64,000 bases of DNA, taken from assembly GCF_008087625.1 (NCBI RefSeq), contig NZ_CP042997.1, forward strand, positions 4,650,001 through 4,714,000, given 5' to 3'. Below the pieces are notes generated by a model. That model was not told the origin of the DNA and did not search any database. It worked only from the letters and a program-made list of their open reading frames with translations. Positions 31,148 through 40,762 of the stretch are shown here, one piece after another (the first letter of the stretch is position 1; the number at the start of each line of letters is the position of its first letter). The position numbers and the translations under genes were made by a program. The stretch comes from Aquisphaera giovannonii (GTDB lineage Bacteria > Planctomycetota > Planctomycetia > Isosphaerales > Isosphaeraceae).

Positions 31148-32635
31148 TCATGGGGCGACTTCTCCGAGGTCGGCCCCCCGGACCGGCTCGCCGCCCGACC
31201 GGGTGACGGCGGCCCGGATCGCGTCCTCGCCGGCCGCCTTGCGGACGACCCGGACCGCGCCGTCGCCGAAGAGGGCGAGGAACGTCCCGCCATCGGGGCG
31301 GCCGAGCGGCGGCAGGGGTGGCCCGGGGTCGAGGGCGTCCGGGCGGGTCCACGGGACGGCCTCGCCGGCCTCGACGAGGAGGATCGTGTCGGCCCGCCCG
31401 TCGGCGATCTCCCGCAGCTCGACGCCGTCCGGCCGGGCGAATGCGGAGTCCGGCCCGCCGAACGCCCGGAGGTGCGTGAGGCCGTCGGCCCGCGTCTCCT
31501 CCGCGGTCGTGAGGAAGACGGCCGGCATCTCGGGGATCAGCGCGCGGTTGTGGGGGCCGTCCCAGGGCTCGTCGAGGTGGAACCGGTTGTAGAGCTCGCG
31601 CTCGCCGATCAGGGGCAGGATCGCCACCCGCCAGCTCAGCAGGGGTGCCCCTTCGGCCGCGGGGACCTTCGGCGGAGGGATGCTGGCCGCCTGCTCGACG
31701 ATGGCCAGGCCGATCTGCCTGAGGGCCGTCGCCATACGGGCGAGCGCCTCATCCCCGGCCGGCGCTGGGCCCCGGACGGCCTTCGGCGCCGGCGCCGGCG
31801 GTGAGTCGCCCCGGAACGCCCACCAGGCGAATGCCGCCGCGCCGCCGACCGCGAGGGCCGCCGCGGCCGCCCGGAGCCTCGCGACGACCACGCCGCGCGC
31901 CAGGGCCCGCGCCGTGGCCTCGGCCGCCGCGTTGGCGGCGGCGCCGGCCTTGCCGCCGAGCACGGCGCGGGACGTCGCTTCGAGGGTGCCCGCCTCGGCC
32001 GCCTCGACCATCCCGCCGGCCAGCAGCGCGGCGACGGCGGGCGCGGCCACGCCGCGACGGGCCAGCCGGCCCCGCAGGCGGTCCCTGGCCCGCGAGAGCC
32101 GCGACAGGATCGTCCCCCGGGGGCACCCGATCCGCCCGGCCGCCTCCTCCGCGGTCAGCCCTTCCAGGTAGCAGAGCACGACCGGCTCGCGGAACCTCGC
32201 GGGCAGCCGGGCGACCTCGTCGTGGATCGCCTCGCGCGTCTCGGGCGGGAGGGCGGGCCGTTCCTCTCGCATGGTGGCGGTCCTCCTCTCGTGCTCGCGG
32301 CGCCGGGCCTCGGCCGCCCGGAGCCGCAGGGAGACGTGGCGGGCCACCCCGTGCAGCCAGCTCGCCGCCGAGTCCCCGCGCCGGACCGTCCCCGCCTTGC
32401 GGGCCAGGACCAGGAACGTGGCCTGGCAGGCGTCGTGCGCGTCCTCGACGTCGCCGAGGATCCCCCGGCAGACGCCGAGGACCATCGGCCCGTGACGCCG
32501 CATCAGCGCTGCGAACGCGGCCTCCGCGGCCTCGCCCCGCCCGTCCCCGAATCGGCCGAGCAGGTCGCCGTCGGTCACCCGGCCACCGTCCTCGAGGCCC
32601 TCCGGAGTCGCATGCCCGATCGGCACCGTTCCCAT
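31148..32635 (-). CDS. ECF sigma factor fused to a membrane helix and DUF1559-like domain
   Basis: 495 residues. Residues about 22-195 are a sigma-70 ECF core: region 2 with MVLGVCRGILGDVEDAHDACQATFLVLARKA and region 4 with LPARFREPVVLCYLEGLTAEEAAGRIGCPRGTILSRLSRAR. A hydrophobic helix at about 250-270 (AAAALAVGGAAAFAWWAF) would place the C-terminus outside the cytoplasm. The last 200 residues contain LLSWRVAILPLIGERELYNRFHLDEPWDGPHN, the DUF1559 hallmark. Such self-regulating sigma fusions occur in planctomycetes. It probably controls this operon, but the stimulus is unknown. Confidence 0.85.
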   Translation of the reverse strand: MGTVPIGHATPEGLEDGGRVTDGDLLGRFGDGRGEAAEAAFAALMRRHGPMVLGVCRGILGDVEDAHDACQATFLVLARKAGTVRRGDSAASWLHGVARHVSLRLRAAEARRREHERRTATMREERPALPPETREAIHDEVARLPARFREPVVLCYLEGLTAEEAAGRIGCPRGTILSRLSRARDRLRGRLARRGVAAPAVAALLAGGMVEAAEAGTLEATSRAVLGGKAGAAANAAAEATARALARGVVVARLRAAAAALAVGGAAAFAWWAFRGDSPPAPAPKAVRGPAPAGDEALARMATALRQIGLAIVEQAASIPPPKVPAAEGAPLLSWRVAILPLIGERELYNRFHLDEPWDGPHNRALIPEMPAVFLTTAEETRADGLTHLRAFGGPDSAFARPDGVELREIADGRADTILLVEAGEAVPWTRPDALDPGPPLPPLGRPDGGTFLALFGDGAVRVVRKAAGEDAIRAAVTRSGGEPVRGADLGEVAP

Positions 32636-32907
32636 CGCCCCCCCAACGCTCGATTTTCGTCCTCGTCGGAACGCTCACTTGGTCCCGCGCCGAGATCCCT
32701 TGATTCCCATTTTCTCCGGCCCACGCCCGCGGGGCGACGGCCCCCCGTGGCCGTCTCGGCGGGCCGACGTGGGAGATTCGCGGCCCGACCGGCCCGCCCT
32801 CCGGGGTCTGGCCCGGCCTGGCGAGGGATCGTATAACGGATCTGCCGCTCGTGCCCCATCCGGCGCGTTTCCGGGGCGGGATGCGGCCGGACGCGGGGGC
32901 GCATCGC

Positions 32908-34071
32908 ATGGAACGTCTCGTCCTCATCCTCGCGATGTCGTCGCCCGCCTGGGCGGGGGATGGGCCGACGCGCACGGTGGCCGACGCGAGGCAGCTGCAG
33001 GACGCCCTGGACCATGCCCGGCCGGGAGAGACGATCCGAGTCGCACCGGGCGAATACCGCGGCAGCTTCGCGGCCCGGGGGCTGCGCGGGGAGCCGGGCC
33101 GGCCGATCCTGCTGAAGGCGAGCGACCCGGATCGCCGCCCCGTCTTCCGGGGCGGGGAGACCGGGCTGCACCTCTCGCGGGTCGCCCACGTCGAGCTCGA
33201 CGGCCTGGTCTTCGCGGGGGCGACCGGCAACGGCATCAACATCGACGACGGCGGCGTGCTGGAGGAACCTTCGCATCACGTCCTGGTCCGCAATGCGATC
33301 GTCCGGGACGTCGGCCCGACCGGCAACCGGGACGGGATCAAGCTCTCCGGCGTGGACGAGTTCCGGGTCGAGGGCTGCACCGTCGAGCGCTGGGGCGACG
33401 GCGGCTCGGCGATCGACATGGTGGGCTGTCACCGCGGGGAGATCCTCGGGTGCACGTTCCGCCACGGCGACGGGGCCGGCGACAGCGGCGTCCAGGCCAA
33501 GGGAGGGAGCCGGGGCATCCTCATCCGCGCCTGCCGGTTCGAGCACGCCGGCCGGCGGGCGATCAACATCGGCGGCAGCACGGGGCTGGCCTTCTTCCGA
33601 CCCAGGCCCGAGGGCTTCGAGGCCAGGGACGTCACGGTCGAGGATTGCACGTTCGTCGGCTCGATGGCGCCGATCGCCTTCGTGGGGGCGGACGGGGCCG
33701 TCGTGCGGCACAACACGATCTACAGGCCGGGGCGATGGGCGTTCCGCATCCTCCAGGAGACGCGGGCCCCCGGCTTCGTCCCATGCCGCAGGGGGCAGGT
33801 CCTCGACAACCTGATCGCCTATCGGTCGGAGGAGATGGCGGCGGCGATCAACGTCGGCGATGCCACCGAGCCCGGCAGCTTCACCCTGGCCCGCAACGCC
33901 TGGTACTGCCTGGACGCCCCCGGCCGGAGCCGCCCGAGGCTACCGATCCCGGAGACGGACGGGACCTACGGGATCGCCCCGGGGTTCCGCGATGCCGAGG
34001 CGGGCGACCTGCGACTACGCCCCGACAGCCCGGTCCGCTCGGCCGGCGCCCGGGCCGACGGGATGCGGTGA
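32908..34071 (+). CDS. secreted right-handed parallel beta-helix protein
   Basis: Start taken at ATG 32908 because MERLVLILAMSSPAWAGD is a short signal peptide; ATG 32881 is upstream in frame. The product is 387 residues. DARQLQDALDHARPGETIRVAPGEYRG is the classic entry of pectate-lyase-like beta-helices. Repeated coils follow (NGINIDDGG, RDGIKLSGV, GSAIDMVGC, RRAINIGGS). No clear catalytic set is visible, so it may be a lyase, a hydrolase or a binding protein. The ending DAEAGDLRLRPDSPVRSAG is typical of this group. Confidence 0.85.
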   Translation: MERLVLILAMSSPAWAGDGPTRTVADARQLQDALDHARPGETIRVAPGEYRGSFAARGLRGEPGRPILLKASDPDRRPVFRGGETGLHLSRVAHVELDGLVFAGATGNGINIDDGGVLEEPSHHVLVRNAIVRDVGPTGNRDGIKLSGVDEFRVEGCTVERWGDGGSAIDMVGCHRGEILGCTFRHGDGAGDSGVQAKGGSRGILIRACRFEHAGRRAINIGGSTGLAFFRPRPEGFEARDVTVEDCTFVGSMAPIAFVGADGAVVRHNTIYRPGRWAFRILQETRAPGFVPCRRGQVLDNLIAYRSEEMAAAINVGDATEPGSFTLARNAWYCLDAPGRSRPRLPIPETDGTYGIAPGFRDAEAGDLRLRPDSPVRSAGARADGMR

Positions 34072-34407
34072 GCTTGCCCCCGCGGCACGCCTCCGGGGGT
34101 CCCGACGGGACGCCCGCCGGGTGGGAGGGCCGCGGGCCGGGTCCATCCCGCGCGACGAGAGCCGCGCGGACCGGCGGCGGCAGGAAGCGCGCGACCGGGT
34201 CATCCGGGGCGGACTTCCCCATGACGCAAGGCGCGGCCGCGGGGCGCCGGGTCCTGATGCCGGAGGCGGGCCCGCGGGGCGATTCCTTGGGGCGGATTTG
34301 CCTCGCCGGCCGGGGTGGCCTAGTGTCCAGAGGAGCCCGCGGAGATCCGCCAGTCCGCGCCTTCTTCGACACCCTGACTCATCCGCGGGCGGCCAGCGAG
34401 GGACGAC
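34072..34407. other. intergenic region, no gene seen
   Basis: A 336-base gap between the beta-helix gene and the diguanylate cyclase gene, both on the plus strand. No gene, repeat family member or clear hairpin is visible; it probably holds the promoter of the cyclase gene. Confidence 0.45.
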
Positions 34408-35334
34408 ATGGAGATCCTGATCGCCGACGATCAGCGGACGACCGGGCTGGCGCTGGCCTGGGCCCTGGAAGGGATGGGCCATGTCCCGCGCCTGGCGAGC
34501 TCCGGCGAGGAGGCATGGGCGCTCCTCCGGAAGGGGGAATGGCGGCTGGTCATCACCGACTGGGTCATGCCCGGGATGAGCGGCACGGACCTCTGCCGCC
34601 TGATCCGGTCCCGCGCCGATCGCCCCTACGTCTACACGATCATCCTGACCGGCCTGTCCGGCCGGGTGAACCGGCTGGAGGGGCTGGACTCCGGGGCGGA
34701 TGACTTCCTCACCAAGCCCGTGGACCACGAGGAGCTGAAGGTCCGGATCTCGATCGCGCGCCGGATCCTGGGCGTCCAGTCGGAGCTGGAGGAGCGGAAC
34801 GCCCTGCTGCGGGCGATGGCCAGCACCGACCCTCTGACGGGACTGGCCAACCGCCGGGGCTTCCAGGCCGCCGCCGAGGCGCTGGCCGACGGGGGGGCCG
34901 CCGGCCTGCCCCACTCCCTGATCTCCTTGGACGTGGACCACTTCAAGTCCTATAACGACACCTACGGCCACGGCGCGGGGGACGAGGCGCTGCGGGCCGT
35001 CGCGGCGATCCTGCGGTCCTCGACCCGACGGGACGACCTGGTGGCGCGGGTCGGCGGGGAGGAGTTCGCGGTGCTCCTCCCCGAGACGAACGCCCCCACG
35101 GCCCTGCGGCGGGCCGAGGCCATCCGCCGCGCCGTCGCCTCGGCCGACTGGCCGCGCCGCCCGGTGACGATCAGCGCGGGCGTGGCCACCACCCGCCTCG
35201 CCTGGGAGCCGGGGGCCATCGCGGGCCTGCTGGAGGAGGCGGATCGTGCGCTCTACCAGTCCAAGCGCTCGGGCCGGGATCGGGCCTGCCACGCGGGCCA
35301 TCCGCCGCCTTCGCCCCACGTTGCGTGCGCCTGA
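34408..35334 (+). CDS. response regulator with GGDEF diguanylate cyclase domain
   Basis: 308 residues. The REC domain (1-120) has the acid pair Asp7-Asp8, phosphoacceptor Asp51 (ITDWVMPGMSG) and Lys103. A short coiled linker (about 120-138) leads to the GGDEF domain with DPLTGLANRR (141-150), LISLDVDHFKSYNDTYGH (about 171-188) and the active site GGEEF (216-220). An inhibitory site RxxD (Arg207, Asp210) lies five residues before it. It should make cyclic di-GMP when phosphorylated and be product-inhibited. The histidine kinase at 37517-39502 is a possible but unproven partner. Confidence 0.93.
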   Translation: MEILIADDQRTTGLALAWALEGMGHVPRLASSGEEAWALLRKGEWRLVITDWVMPGMSGTDLCRLIRSRADRPYVYTIILTGLSGRVNRLEGLDSGADDFLTKPVDHEELKVRISIARRILGVQSELEERNALLRAMASTDPLTGLANRRGFQAAAEALADGGAAGLPHSLISLDVDHFKSYNDTYGHGAGDEALRAVAAILRSSTRRDDLVARVGGEEFAVLLPETNAPTALRRAEAIRRAVASADWPRRPVTISAGVATTRLAWEPGAIAGLLEEADRALYQSKRSGRDRACHAGHPPPSPHVACA

Positions 35335-35554
35335 GCGGGCCTCGACTCGCGACGAGTGCGGGGCGGAGGTGGCACCCGGCGGCCTAAGGGGCCGTGGCGA
35401 TCCGAGGACGGGGCCGGGAGGCGCGTCTGGGGCAGGTATCGGGCGGCCCTCCGTCACGGGGCCGGGAGGCCAGGCCAGCGATCAACGACCGCATGGGCTT
35501 CCCGGGGCTCGTCCACCCACGCGCCTCGGGCGGCGGCCGCAACGGTCGATCGGC

Positions 35555-36889
35555 TCACTGGATGGCCGCGATATCGCCTCCGGCGTTGCCGCTGACGTCG
35601 GAGGCGCGGAGGGTCGGGGCGTCTCCGACGTAGGCGATGCCGCCGCCGCGGGTCGCGGAATTCCGGCGGATCCGAGTCGAGGTGATCACGATGATGCCCG
35701 CGTCGTTGTAGATCCCGCCCCCCAGGGCGCGGCTGCCGTCCGCGGCCGTGTTCCCCTCGATCGATGTCGCGATGATCGTCATCGAGCCGCTGACGCCGAG
35801 GCTGGCGATGCCGCCGCCGCGATGGGCCTCGTTGTCGCGAATCACGCCGCCGATGATCGTGACCCCGCCGCCCAGGTTCCTGAGTCCGCCGCCGTCGCCG
35901 ACTGCCGTGTTGTCGCGGATCACGCCGCCGATGATCATCATCGTCCCGTTCGTGTTGCCCACGCCCCCTCCGTCCGAGTCGGAGGAGTTGCCGGCGATGG
36001 TGCTCGACATGATCCTCATGCTGCCGAGGTTGACGAGGCCGCCGCCGACGCCGCTGGAGCAGCGATTGTCGATGATCGTGCAGGCGGAGATGGTCATCGT
36101 GCCGCCGGTCCCCCCGGTCCCGTTCGAGATGCCGCCGCCGCTGGAGCCGGTCTGATTGCCGCTGATCGTGCTCCCGGAGATCATCACGCTGCCGCCCCGG
36201 TTGGTGAGGCCGCCGCCGCCGCCCGTCGAGGTGTTGCCGTCGATGGTGCTGCCGATGATCGTCATCGTCCCGCCCGCGTTGTCGATGCCGCCGATGGCGA
36301 GTTCGCCCGCGTTGCCGCGGATTGTGCAGCCGGAGATGGTCATCGTGCCGCCCGCATTCGCGATGCCCCCGCCGAAGTCCGCGACGTTGCCGTCGATGGT
36401 GCAGGCGGTGATCGCGACCGTCCCGGCCCTATTGAGGATGCCACCGCCCGATGCATCGGAGTCGCCGCCGGCTATCGTCAAGCCGCCGATCGCCGCGCGA
36501 ACCCCGTCGATCTCGAACACGCGGTCGGAGTTGTTGCCGCTGACGCTGAGGCGGCCTGCACCGGGCCCCGCGATATCGACGTCGTTGCCGGCGATCATCA
36601 ACTCGCCGCCGGTCAGCGTGATCGTGCCTCTCACTGCCGGATCGAACCGGATCTGATTGTGACCGGCCGTGCTGCTAGACAGGACGACGGCCCGCCTGAG
36701 CGAGCCGTCAATCAGCGGCTGCCCGGGCAGGTTGTCCATGGTGTTCGTCACCAGGAACGAAGAGAGCACCGCCCGGTCTTCCAGGGGCTCGAAACCGGGG
36801 ACGCGCCGCCGCCCGGTACGCCTAACGTCCGGCGCATGCTCCACCGGGCCATGACGGCCAGTCTCACTCGAGGCCTTCGGGAATCCCAT
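35555..36889 (-). CDS. exported beta-helix repeat protein with LEDR-type N-terminus
   Basis: The start is ATG 36887-36889 (GGAGG six bases before), giving 444 residues. The N-terminus is Arg-rich and carries GFEPLEDRAVLSS, the motif common at the start of planctomycete surface proteins, in place of an ordinary signal peptide. The body is a right-handed beta-helix of tandem coils of the type GGGIxNxGGTMTISxxTIxGN, about 20 residues each, many with Gly runs. It is probably a cell-surface protein. GC content and codon use look milder than in neighbouring genes because of the Asn/Thr/Ile-rich repeats. Confidence 0.85.
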   Translation of the reverse strand: MGFPKASSETGRHGPVEHAPDVRRTGRRRVPGFEPLEDRAVLSSFLVTNTMDNLPGQPLIDGSLRRAVVLSSSTAGHNQIRFDPAVRGTITLTGGELMIAGNDVDIAGPGAGRLSVSGNNSDRVFEIDGVRAAIGGLTIAGGDSDASGGGILNRAGTVAITACTIDGNVADFGGGIANAGGTMTISGCTIRGNAGELAIGGIDNAGGTMTIIGSTIDGNTSTGGGGGLTNRGGSVMISGSTISGNQTGSSGGGISNGTGGTGGTMTISACTIIDNRCSSGVGGGLVNLGSMRIMSSTIAGNSSDSDGGGVGNTNGTMMIIGGVIRDNTAVGDGGGLRNLGGGVTIIGGVIRDNEAHRGGGIASLGVSGSMTIIATSIEGNTAADGSRALGGGIYNDAGIIVITSTRIRRNSATRGGGIAYVGDAPTLRASDVSGNAGGDIAAIQ

Positions 36890-37516
36890 CGCTCGCCTCC
36901 TTCCGCCTGGGCCGCCGGCTTGCGAACGCGATCCGTCGAGACGCCAGCGGCCTCGGCGCGGGTATCCCGAGACATGCACGGCGCCGGCCCAGCAACCCCA
37001 GGCGACATCACCCACAGATTGGCAGACAATTCACTGCTTGATTTCATTTCGCATTCCAATCAAGGAACCAGGCTCATTCAAGGGTGCACCACCTCAATCA
37101 GATAAAAAATATCCGGACGTCTCGATTCTGTCCGGCTTTTGATCCGACCGGCGGGTGGCCCGTTCGCGGGGAGGCATGAGGGCTGGATGGGCGCGGGATC
37201 GTGCACGGCGCCGCGTGGCTGCACGGGCCGGTGCCCATGGTCGCGCGGCGAGGCCGTGCCCCGGCTGGCCTCGCGCGCCGTCCGACCCCTCCCGGTGCCC
37301 CGTCCGGGCGGAATCGCCACGCCCGCAGCCAATGCCCGATTTTTCCTTATATCATCCTTATTTACTTTGTCAGCTCCGCTCGGCTGACCCTCGCCCCGTC
37401 GCCGGTGCGGCCCCGCATGACGTGCCGGGCCGCGGCGATCGTCGCGCCGCGACGGCCGGGGCCTCTCACGCGTCCTGCCGGTCCGAGGGCTCGAAGGCCG
37501 GATGCCGACCTCCGAC
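36890..37516. other. intergenic region, AT-richer in parts
   Basis: A 627-base gap between the histidine kinase stop and the beta-helix start, both on the minus strand. AT-rich patches at about 37015-37110 and 37330-37375 stand out from the high-GC surroundings and probably hold the beta-helix promoter. A terminator-like hairpin is at 37113-37135. No gene is supported. Confidence 0.5.
37105..37140 (-). terminator. putative intrinsic terminator after the histidine kinase gene
   Basis: Stem CCGGAC (37113-37118) / GTCCGG (37130-37135) with an 11-base loop. Read on the minus strand it is followed by ATATTTTTTATC; on the plus strand by CTTTT, so it may work both ways. It lies about 380 bases beyond the kinase stop. 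Confidence 0.5.
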
Positions 37517-39502
37517 CTATCGCCCATCGCCGGCGGGCGCGGCGTAGCCGGGCTTCCCGCGGCCCCGCGCGACCCCCTCGACCGGCAGGATCACGCGGAA
37601 GCGGGTGCCCCGGCCGGGGGTGCTCTCGACCTCGATGCGGCCGCCGTGGTCGGCGACGATGCCGTGGCTGATCGCCAGCCCCAGGCCCGTCCCCTGGCCG
37701 ACGGGCTTGGTCGTGAAGAACGGGTCGAAGATCCTCGACTGGACCTCCGCCGTCATGCCGCAGCCGTCGTCCGCCACCTCCAGGATGACCTCGCCCCCCT
37801 GGGCGCGGGTGCCGATCTCGATCCGCCCGCCGGCCCGCCCGGCGGACTCGATCGCCTGCATGGCGTTGACCAGCAGGTTGAGGACCACCTGGTTGATCTG
37901 CGCGGGGGAGCAGACGACCGGGGGGATCCGGCCGGGATGCTGCTCGACGGCGATGTGATGCCGCTCCAACTGGCCCCGGATCAGCTCGAGGCTGCCGGCG
38001 ATCGCCTGGTGCAGGTCCACCCGGTCGACGTCGGCCTGGTCGAGCCGGGCGAACCGCCGCAGGTTCTCGACGATGCCGGAGATCCGCCGGACGCCCTTGC
38101 GGGTGCTGGCGAGCAGCGGCCCCAGGTTCGCCCGGAGGTAGGGCAGGTCGATCTCCTCCCCGATCCGGTCGATCTCCCCGGCCGCCGCCGGGCACGCGGC
38201 CGCCAGCTCCGGGCGGGCCCGCTCCAGGGCGCCCAGCAGCTCCGACAGGCCGCCCCAGTCGCGCTCGAGCACGGTCAGGTTGTTGGCGACGTACGCCAGC
38301 GGGTTGTTGATCTCGTGCGCGACCCCGGCGCTGACCAGGCCCAGCGAGGCCAGCTTCTCCGCCTGGACGATCATCGCCTGCATCCTCCGGCGCTCGGTCA
38401 GGTCGTGGATCGCGCCCAGGAGGACGGTGCCCTCGGGCAGCTCGATGGCCGAGAGCGACAGCTCGATCGGGAAGACCTCGCCCCCCTTCCGCAGGCCCCG
38501 CCGCTCGGTCGCGGGGCGGGCCCCGCGGGCCTTGCCGGCCTCCACGAAGCGCCGCAGCCCCTGCTCGTGGGCCTCGCGGTCCTCCGGGGGCATCAGGATC
38601 GCCAGGGGCCGGCCCAGGACCTCGTGCTCCTCGTAGCCGAACGCGCGCTGGGCGGCGGGGTTGAACAGCTTGATCCGCCCCCGCTCGTCGGCCACGACGA
38701 TCGCCTCGAGGATGCCCTCGGTGAGCTGGCGATAGAGCCGCTCGGAGTCCCGCAGCGCGGCCTCGGCCCGCTCGCGCTCGGCGACCTCCCGGGTCAGCCG
38801 CTCGTTGGCTCGCGTGAGCTCGGCGGTGCGCTCCTCGACGCGGCGCTCGAGCCCCTCGTGCGCCCGCTGGAGGGCCGCCTCCGCCTCCCGGCAGGCGGCC
38901 CGCGTGCGGAGGGCGACGATGCCGTAGCTCAGGTCGTCGGCCAGCTCCTCCAGGAGCTCGGTCTCGCCCGCGTCGAAGGCGTCGGGATCCGCGGCGTAGA
39001 TCGCCAGGGCCCCCAGGACCTCCGGGCCGGAGGTCAGCGGGATGCCGGCCACCGAGGCGAAGCCGCGCCGGAGGGCCTCGTCGCGCCACGGGGCGAAGCC
39101 GGGGTCGCGGGTGACGTCCCGGAAGATCACCGGCTTCCGGGTCCGGATGGCCGTCCCCACCGGGCCGTGCCCGCGCTCCGCGTCGGCCCAGGTGACGCGG
39201 ACGGTCTCCAGGTAGCCCTGCTCGTAGCCGGCATGGGCGACGGGGCGCACCGACTTCGCCTCGTCGTGCTCGGCGTAGCCGACCCAGCAGAGGCGATAGC
39301 CCGCGACCTCGACGACGACGCGGCAGAGCTCCCGGAGGAACTGGGCCTCGTCGACGGCCCGGACCAGGGCCCGGTTGACGCGGCTGAGGGCCTGGCGGGC
39401 CCGGTCGACCTTCCGGCGCTCGCGGACCTCCGCCGCCAGCGCCTCGTTGGCCCGCGTGAGCTCCTCGCTGCGCTGCCGGAGCTGCCGCAAATCGCCTGTC
39501 AT
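37517..39502 (-). CDS. GAF-PAS hybrid-input sensor histidine kinase
   Basis: Start at ATG 39500-39502; the frame is open upstream without a better start. The product is 661 residues with no membrane helix, so it is a cytoplasmic sensor. A short coiled coil (5-35) precedes a GAF domain (about 45-195). A second coiled coil (about 205-255) leads to a PAS domain (about 255-370). The HisKA helix has GVAHEINNPLAY (phospho-His396). The ATPase domain has NLLVNAMQAI (N box), VADDGCGM (G1) and GTGLGLAI (G2). It probably signals to a separate response regulator; none is directly next to it, but a REC-GGDEF protein is 2 kb away. Confidence 0.92.
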   Translation of the reverse strand: MTGDLRQLRQRSEELTRANEALAAEVRERRKVDRARQALSRVNRALVRAVDEAQFLRELCRVVVEVAGYRLCWVGYAEHDEAKSVRPVAHAGYEQGYLETVRVTWADAERGHGPVGTAIRTRKPVIFRDVTRDPGFAPWRDEALRRGFASVAGIPLTSGPEVLGALAIYAADPDAFDAGETELLEELADDLSYGIVALRTRAACREAEAALQRAHEGLERRVEERTAELTRANERLTREVAERERAEAALRDSERLYRQLTEGILEAIVVADERGRIKLFNPAAQRAFGYEEHEVLGRPLAILMPPEDREAHEQGLRRFVEAGKARGARPATERRGLRKGGEVFPIELSLSAIELPEGTVLLGAIHDLTERRRMQAMIVQAEKLASLGLVSAGVAHEINNPLAYVANNLTVLERDWGGLSELLGALERARPELAAACPAAAGEIDRIGEEIDLPYLRANLGPLLASTRKGVRRISGIVENLRRFARLDQADVDRVDLHQAIAGSLELIRGQLERHHIAVEQHPGRIPPVVCSPAQINQVVLNLLVNAMQAIESAGRAGGRIEIGTRAQGGEVILEVADDGCGMTAEVQSRIFDPFFTTKPVGQGTGLGLAISHGIVADHGGRIEVESTPGRGTRFRVILPVEGVARGRGKPGYAAPAGDGR

Positions 39503-40087
39503 GGGGGGCCCTTGTTCGTCGCGGGATCGCCGCCGTCCGGAGATGGCCGGCGGCCCGGCCCCGCGGGCCGCGTCGTGCACGAGAGGGGACGTACGACGCC
39601 AACGTGCGGCGTCACCACGGCATCCGGATATGGTTCTTCCTTACCAGCGAATTCTTCACCTATGAGTATAACAATTCTGCCGACGAGGGGACAGGCGGCG
39701 CTCCATCCACGGCGGCACTCACATGGCGAGCCCGGCCTGCGGAGGGCCCGGCGGCCCCGACCCCGGCGTCCCGGGGAGACCGGCCTCGGAGTCCTCCCTC
39801 CGCATCGGGCCGGCACGCCCGCTATCCTGGATGCCGGCACGCCGGCGCGCCTCGACCGGGGCGGCTGCCGGAAATCTGGGCCCGCGACCTGTCCCGCGGG
39901 CCGATGAGGAGGCTCGCCGGGGATATCCCGCACCTCACGGACATCGCCTTCTCCCCGGGCGAATAGCGCCACCCCACATCCGCCGCGAGGTCCCCGGCGC
40001 GACGTTTGCTGACCGCGGGGTCACGGGCGTTGTCCGGCGCGGAGGTCCGCCCGCCGCGAGGTGCCCGAGGTCTCCAGGAGCCCTCCC
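39503..40087. other. intergenic region, no gene seen
   Basis: Separates the divergent histidine kinase and hydrolase genes. An AT-rich patch at about 39645-39680 contains, on the minus strand, TTGTTATACTCATAGG, whose TATACT is a plausible -10 box for the kinase; no matching -35 is clear. The rest is GC-rich without a supported gene. Confidence 0.45.
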
Positions 40088-40762
40088 TTGACCCGTCGCC
40101 GAGAGCCCTCCCGACGCTTCTCCCCGTGCTTCGATCCTTGCGAGGCGCGGACGCTGCCGACGCCGATCTTCGTGCTCAACGGCTCGAGCTTCAACGCCGC
40201 CGGGCCGAGCGACCTGACCGCGAACGCCGCGGCGGTGCTCCGACGGGCCGGCAATCGCGTCGTACAGCTCTCCTACGGCCGCATCGACTCCGCCGCGGCC
40301 TTCGACGGGCTCGCCCGGCGGGTGGCGGCCCTGGCGCACGGCCGGCCGGTCGGGCTGGTCGGCTTCAGCGCGGGCGGGGCCCTCGCCCTGCGGCTCGCCG
40401 CGGCGCCCGGCATCCGCGCGGTTGCCGTCCTGGACTACTACGGCGTGCCCGACGTGCGTGCCTACCTCTCGCGGCACGCCCGCGACCGCGTCTTCCGCCC
40501 GATCTCCGGCCTGGCCCCGTACCGCCCCGGCGTCGTCTCGCGGCTGAGCGGCGCGCTGGAGACGCCCGCGCACGTGGTCGCCGCGTTCGGCCGGTCGGAC
40601 CCGAACGTCCGCGCCGACGCGAGCTCCGCCGACCTGCTGCGGGACAGCCCGGGCGCCAACGTTTACACCTACGCCGGGGGTCACGGCGTCGGCATCGGGG
40701 CCAGCCGGCCGGCCCTCGAGGACTTCCTGGCCCATCTCGGCGAGGGCCCCGTCGGGGCCTGA
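40088..40762 (+). CDS. exported alpha/beta hydrolase with LEDR-like N-terminus
   Basis: The start is TTG 40088-40090, chosen because AGGAG ends seven bases before it. The product is 224 residues. The N-terminus is basic and then FDPCEARTLPTPIFVLNG, which resembles the LEPLEDRxLLS export motif of planctomycete surface proteins. The nucleophile elbow is GFSAGG, and YAGGHGVGI near the C-terminus supplies a candidate catalytic His. DYYGVPD is reminiscent of the dienelactone-hydrolase region. The protein is small for the family. Substrate and location are uncertain. Confidence 0.65.
   Translation: MTRRREPSRRFSPCFDPCEARTLPTPIFVLNGSSFNAAGPSDLTANAAAVLRRAGNRVVQLSYGRIDSAAAFDGLARRVAALAHGRPVGLVGFSAGGALALRLAAAPGIRAVAVLDYYGVPDVRAYLSRHARDRVFRPISGLAPYRPGVVSRLSGALETPAHVVAAFGRSDPNVRADASSADLLRDSPGANVYTYAGGHGVGIGASRPALEDFLAHLGEGPVGA

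Noticed and set aside
28064-31206. Long open frames overlapping the permease and beta-propeller genes on both strands
   Set aside because: High GC keeps other frames open. The products are Arg/Pro/Gly-rich without motifs, whereas the chosen frames have helices, a signal peptide and blade motifs.
37078-37516. A 149-residue open frame downstream of the histidine kinase
   Set aside because: Arg/Pro-rich, no ribosome site, crosses AT-rich non-coding patches and a terminator-like hairpin.
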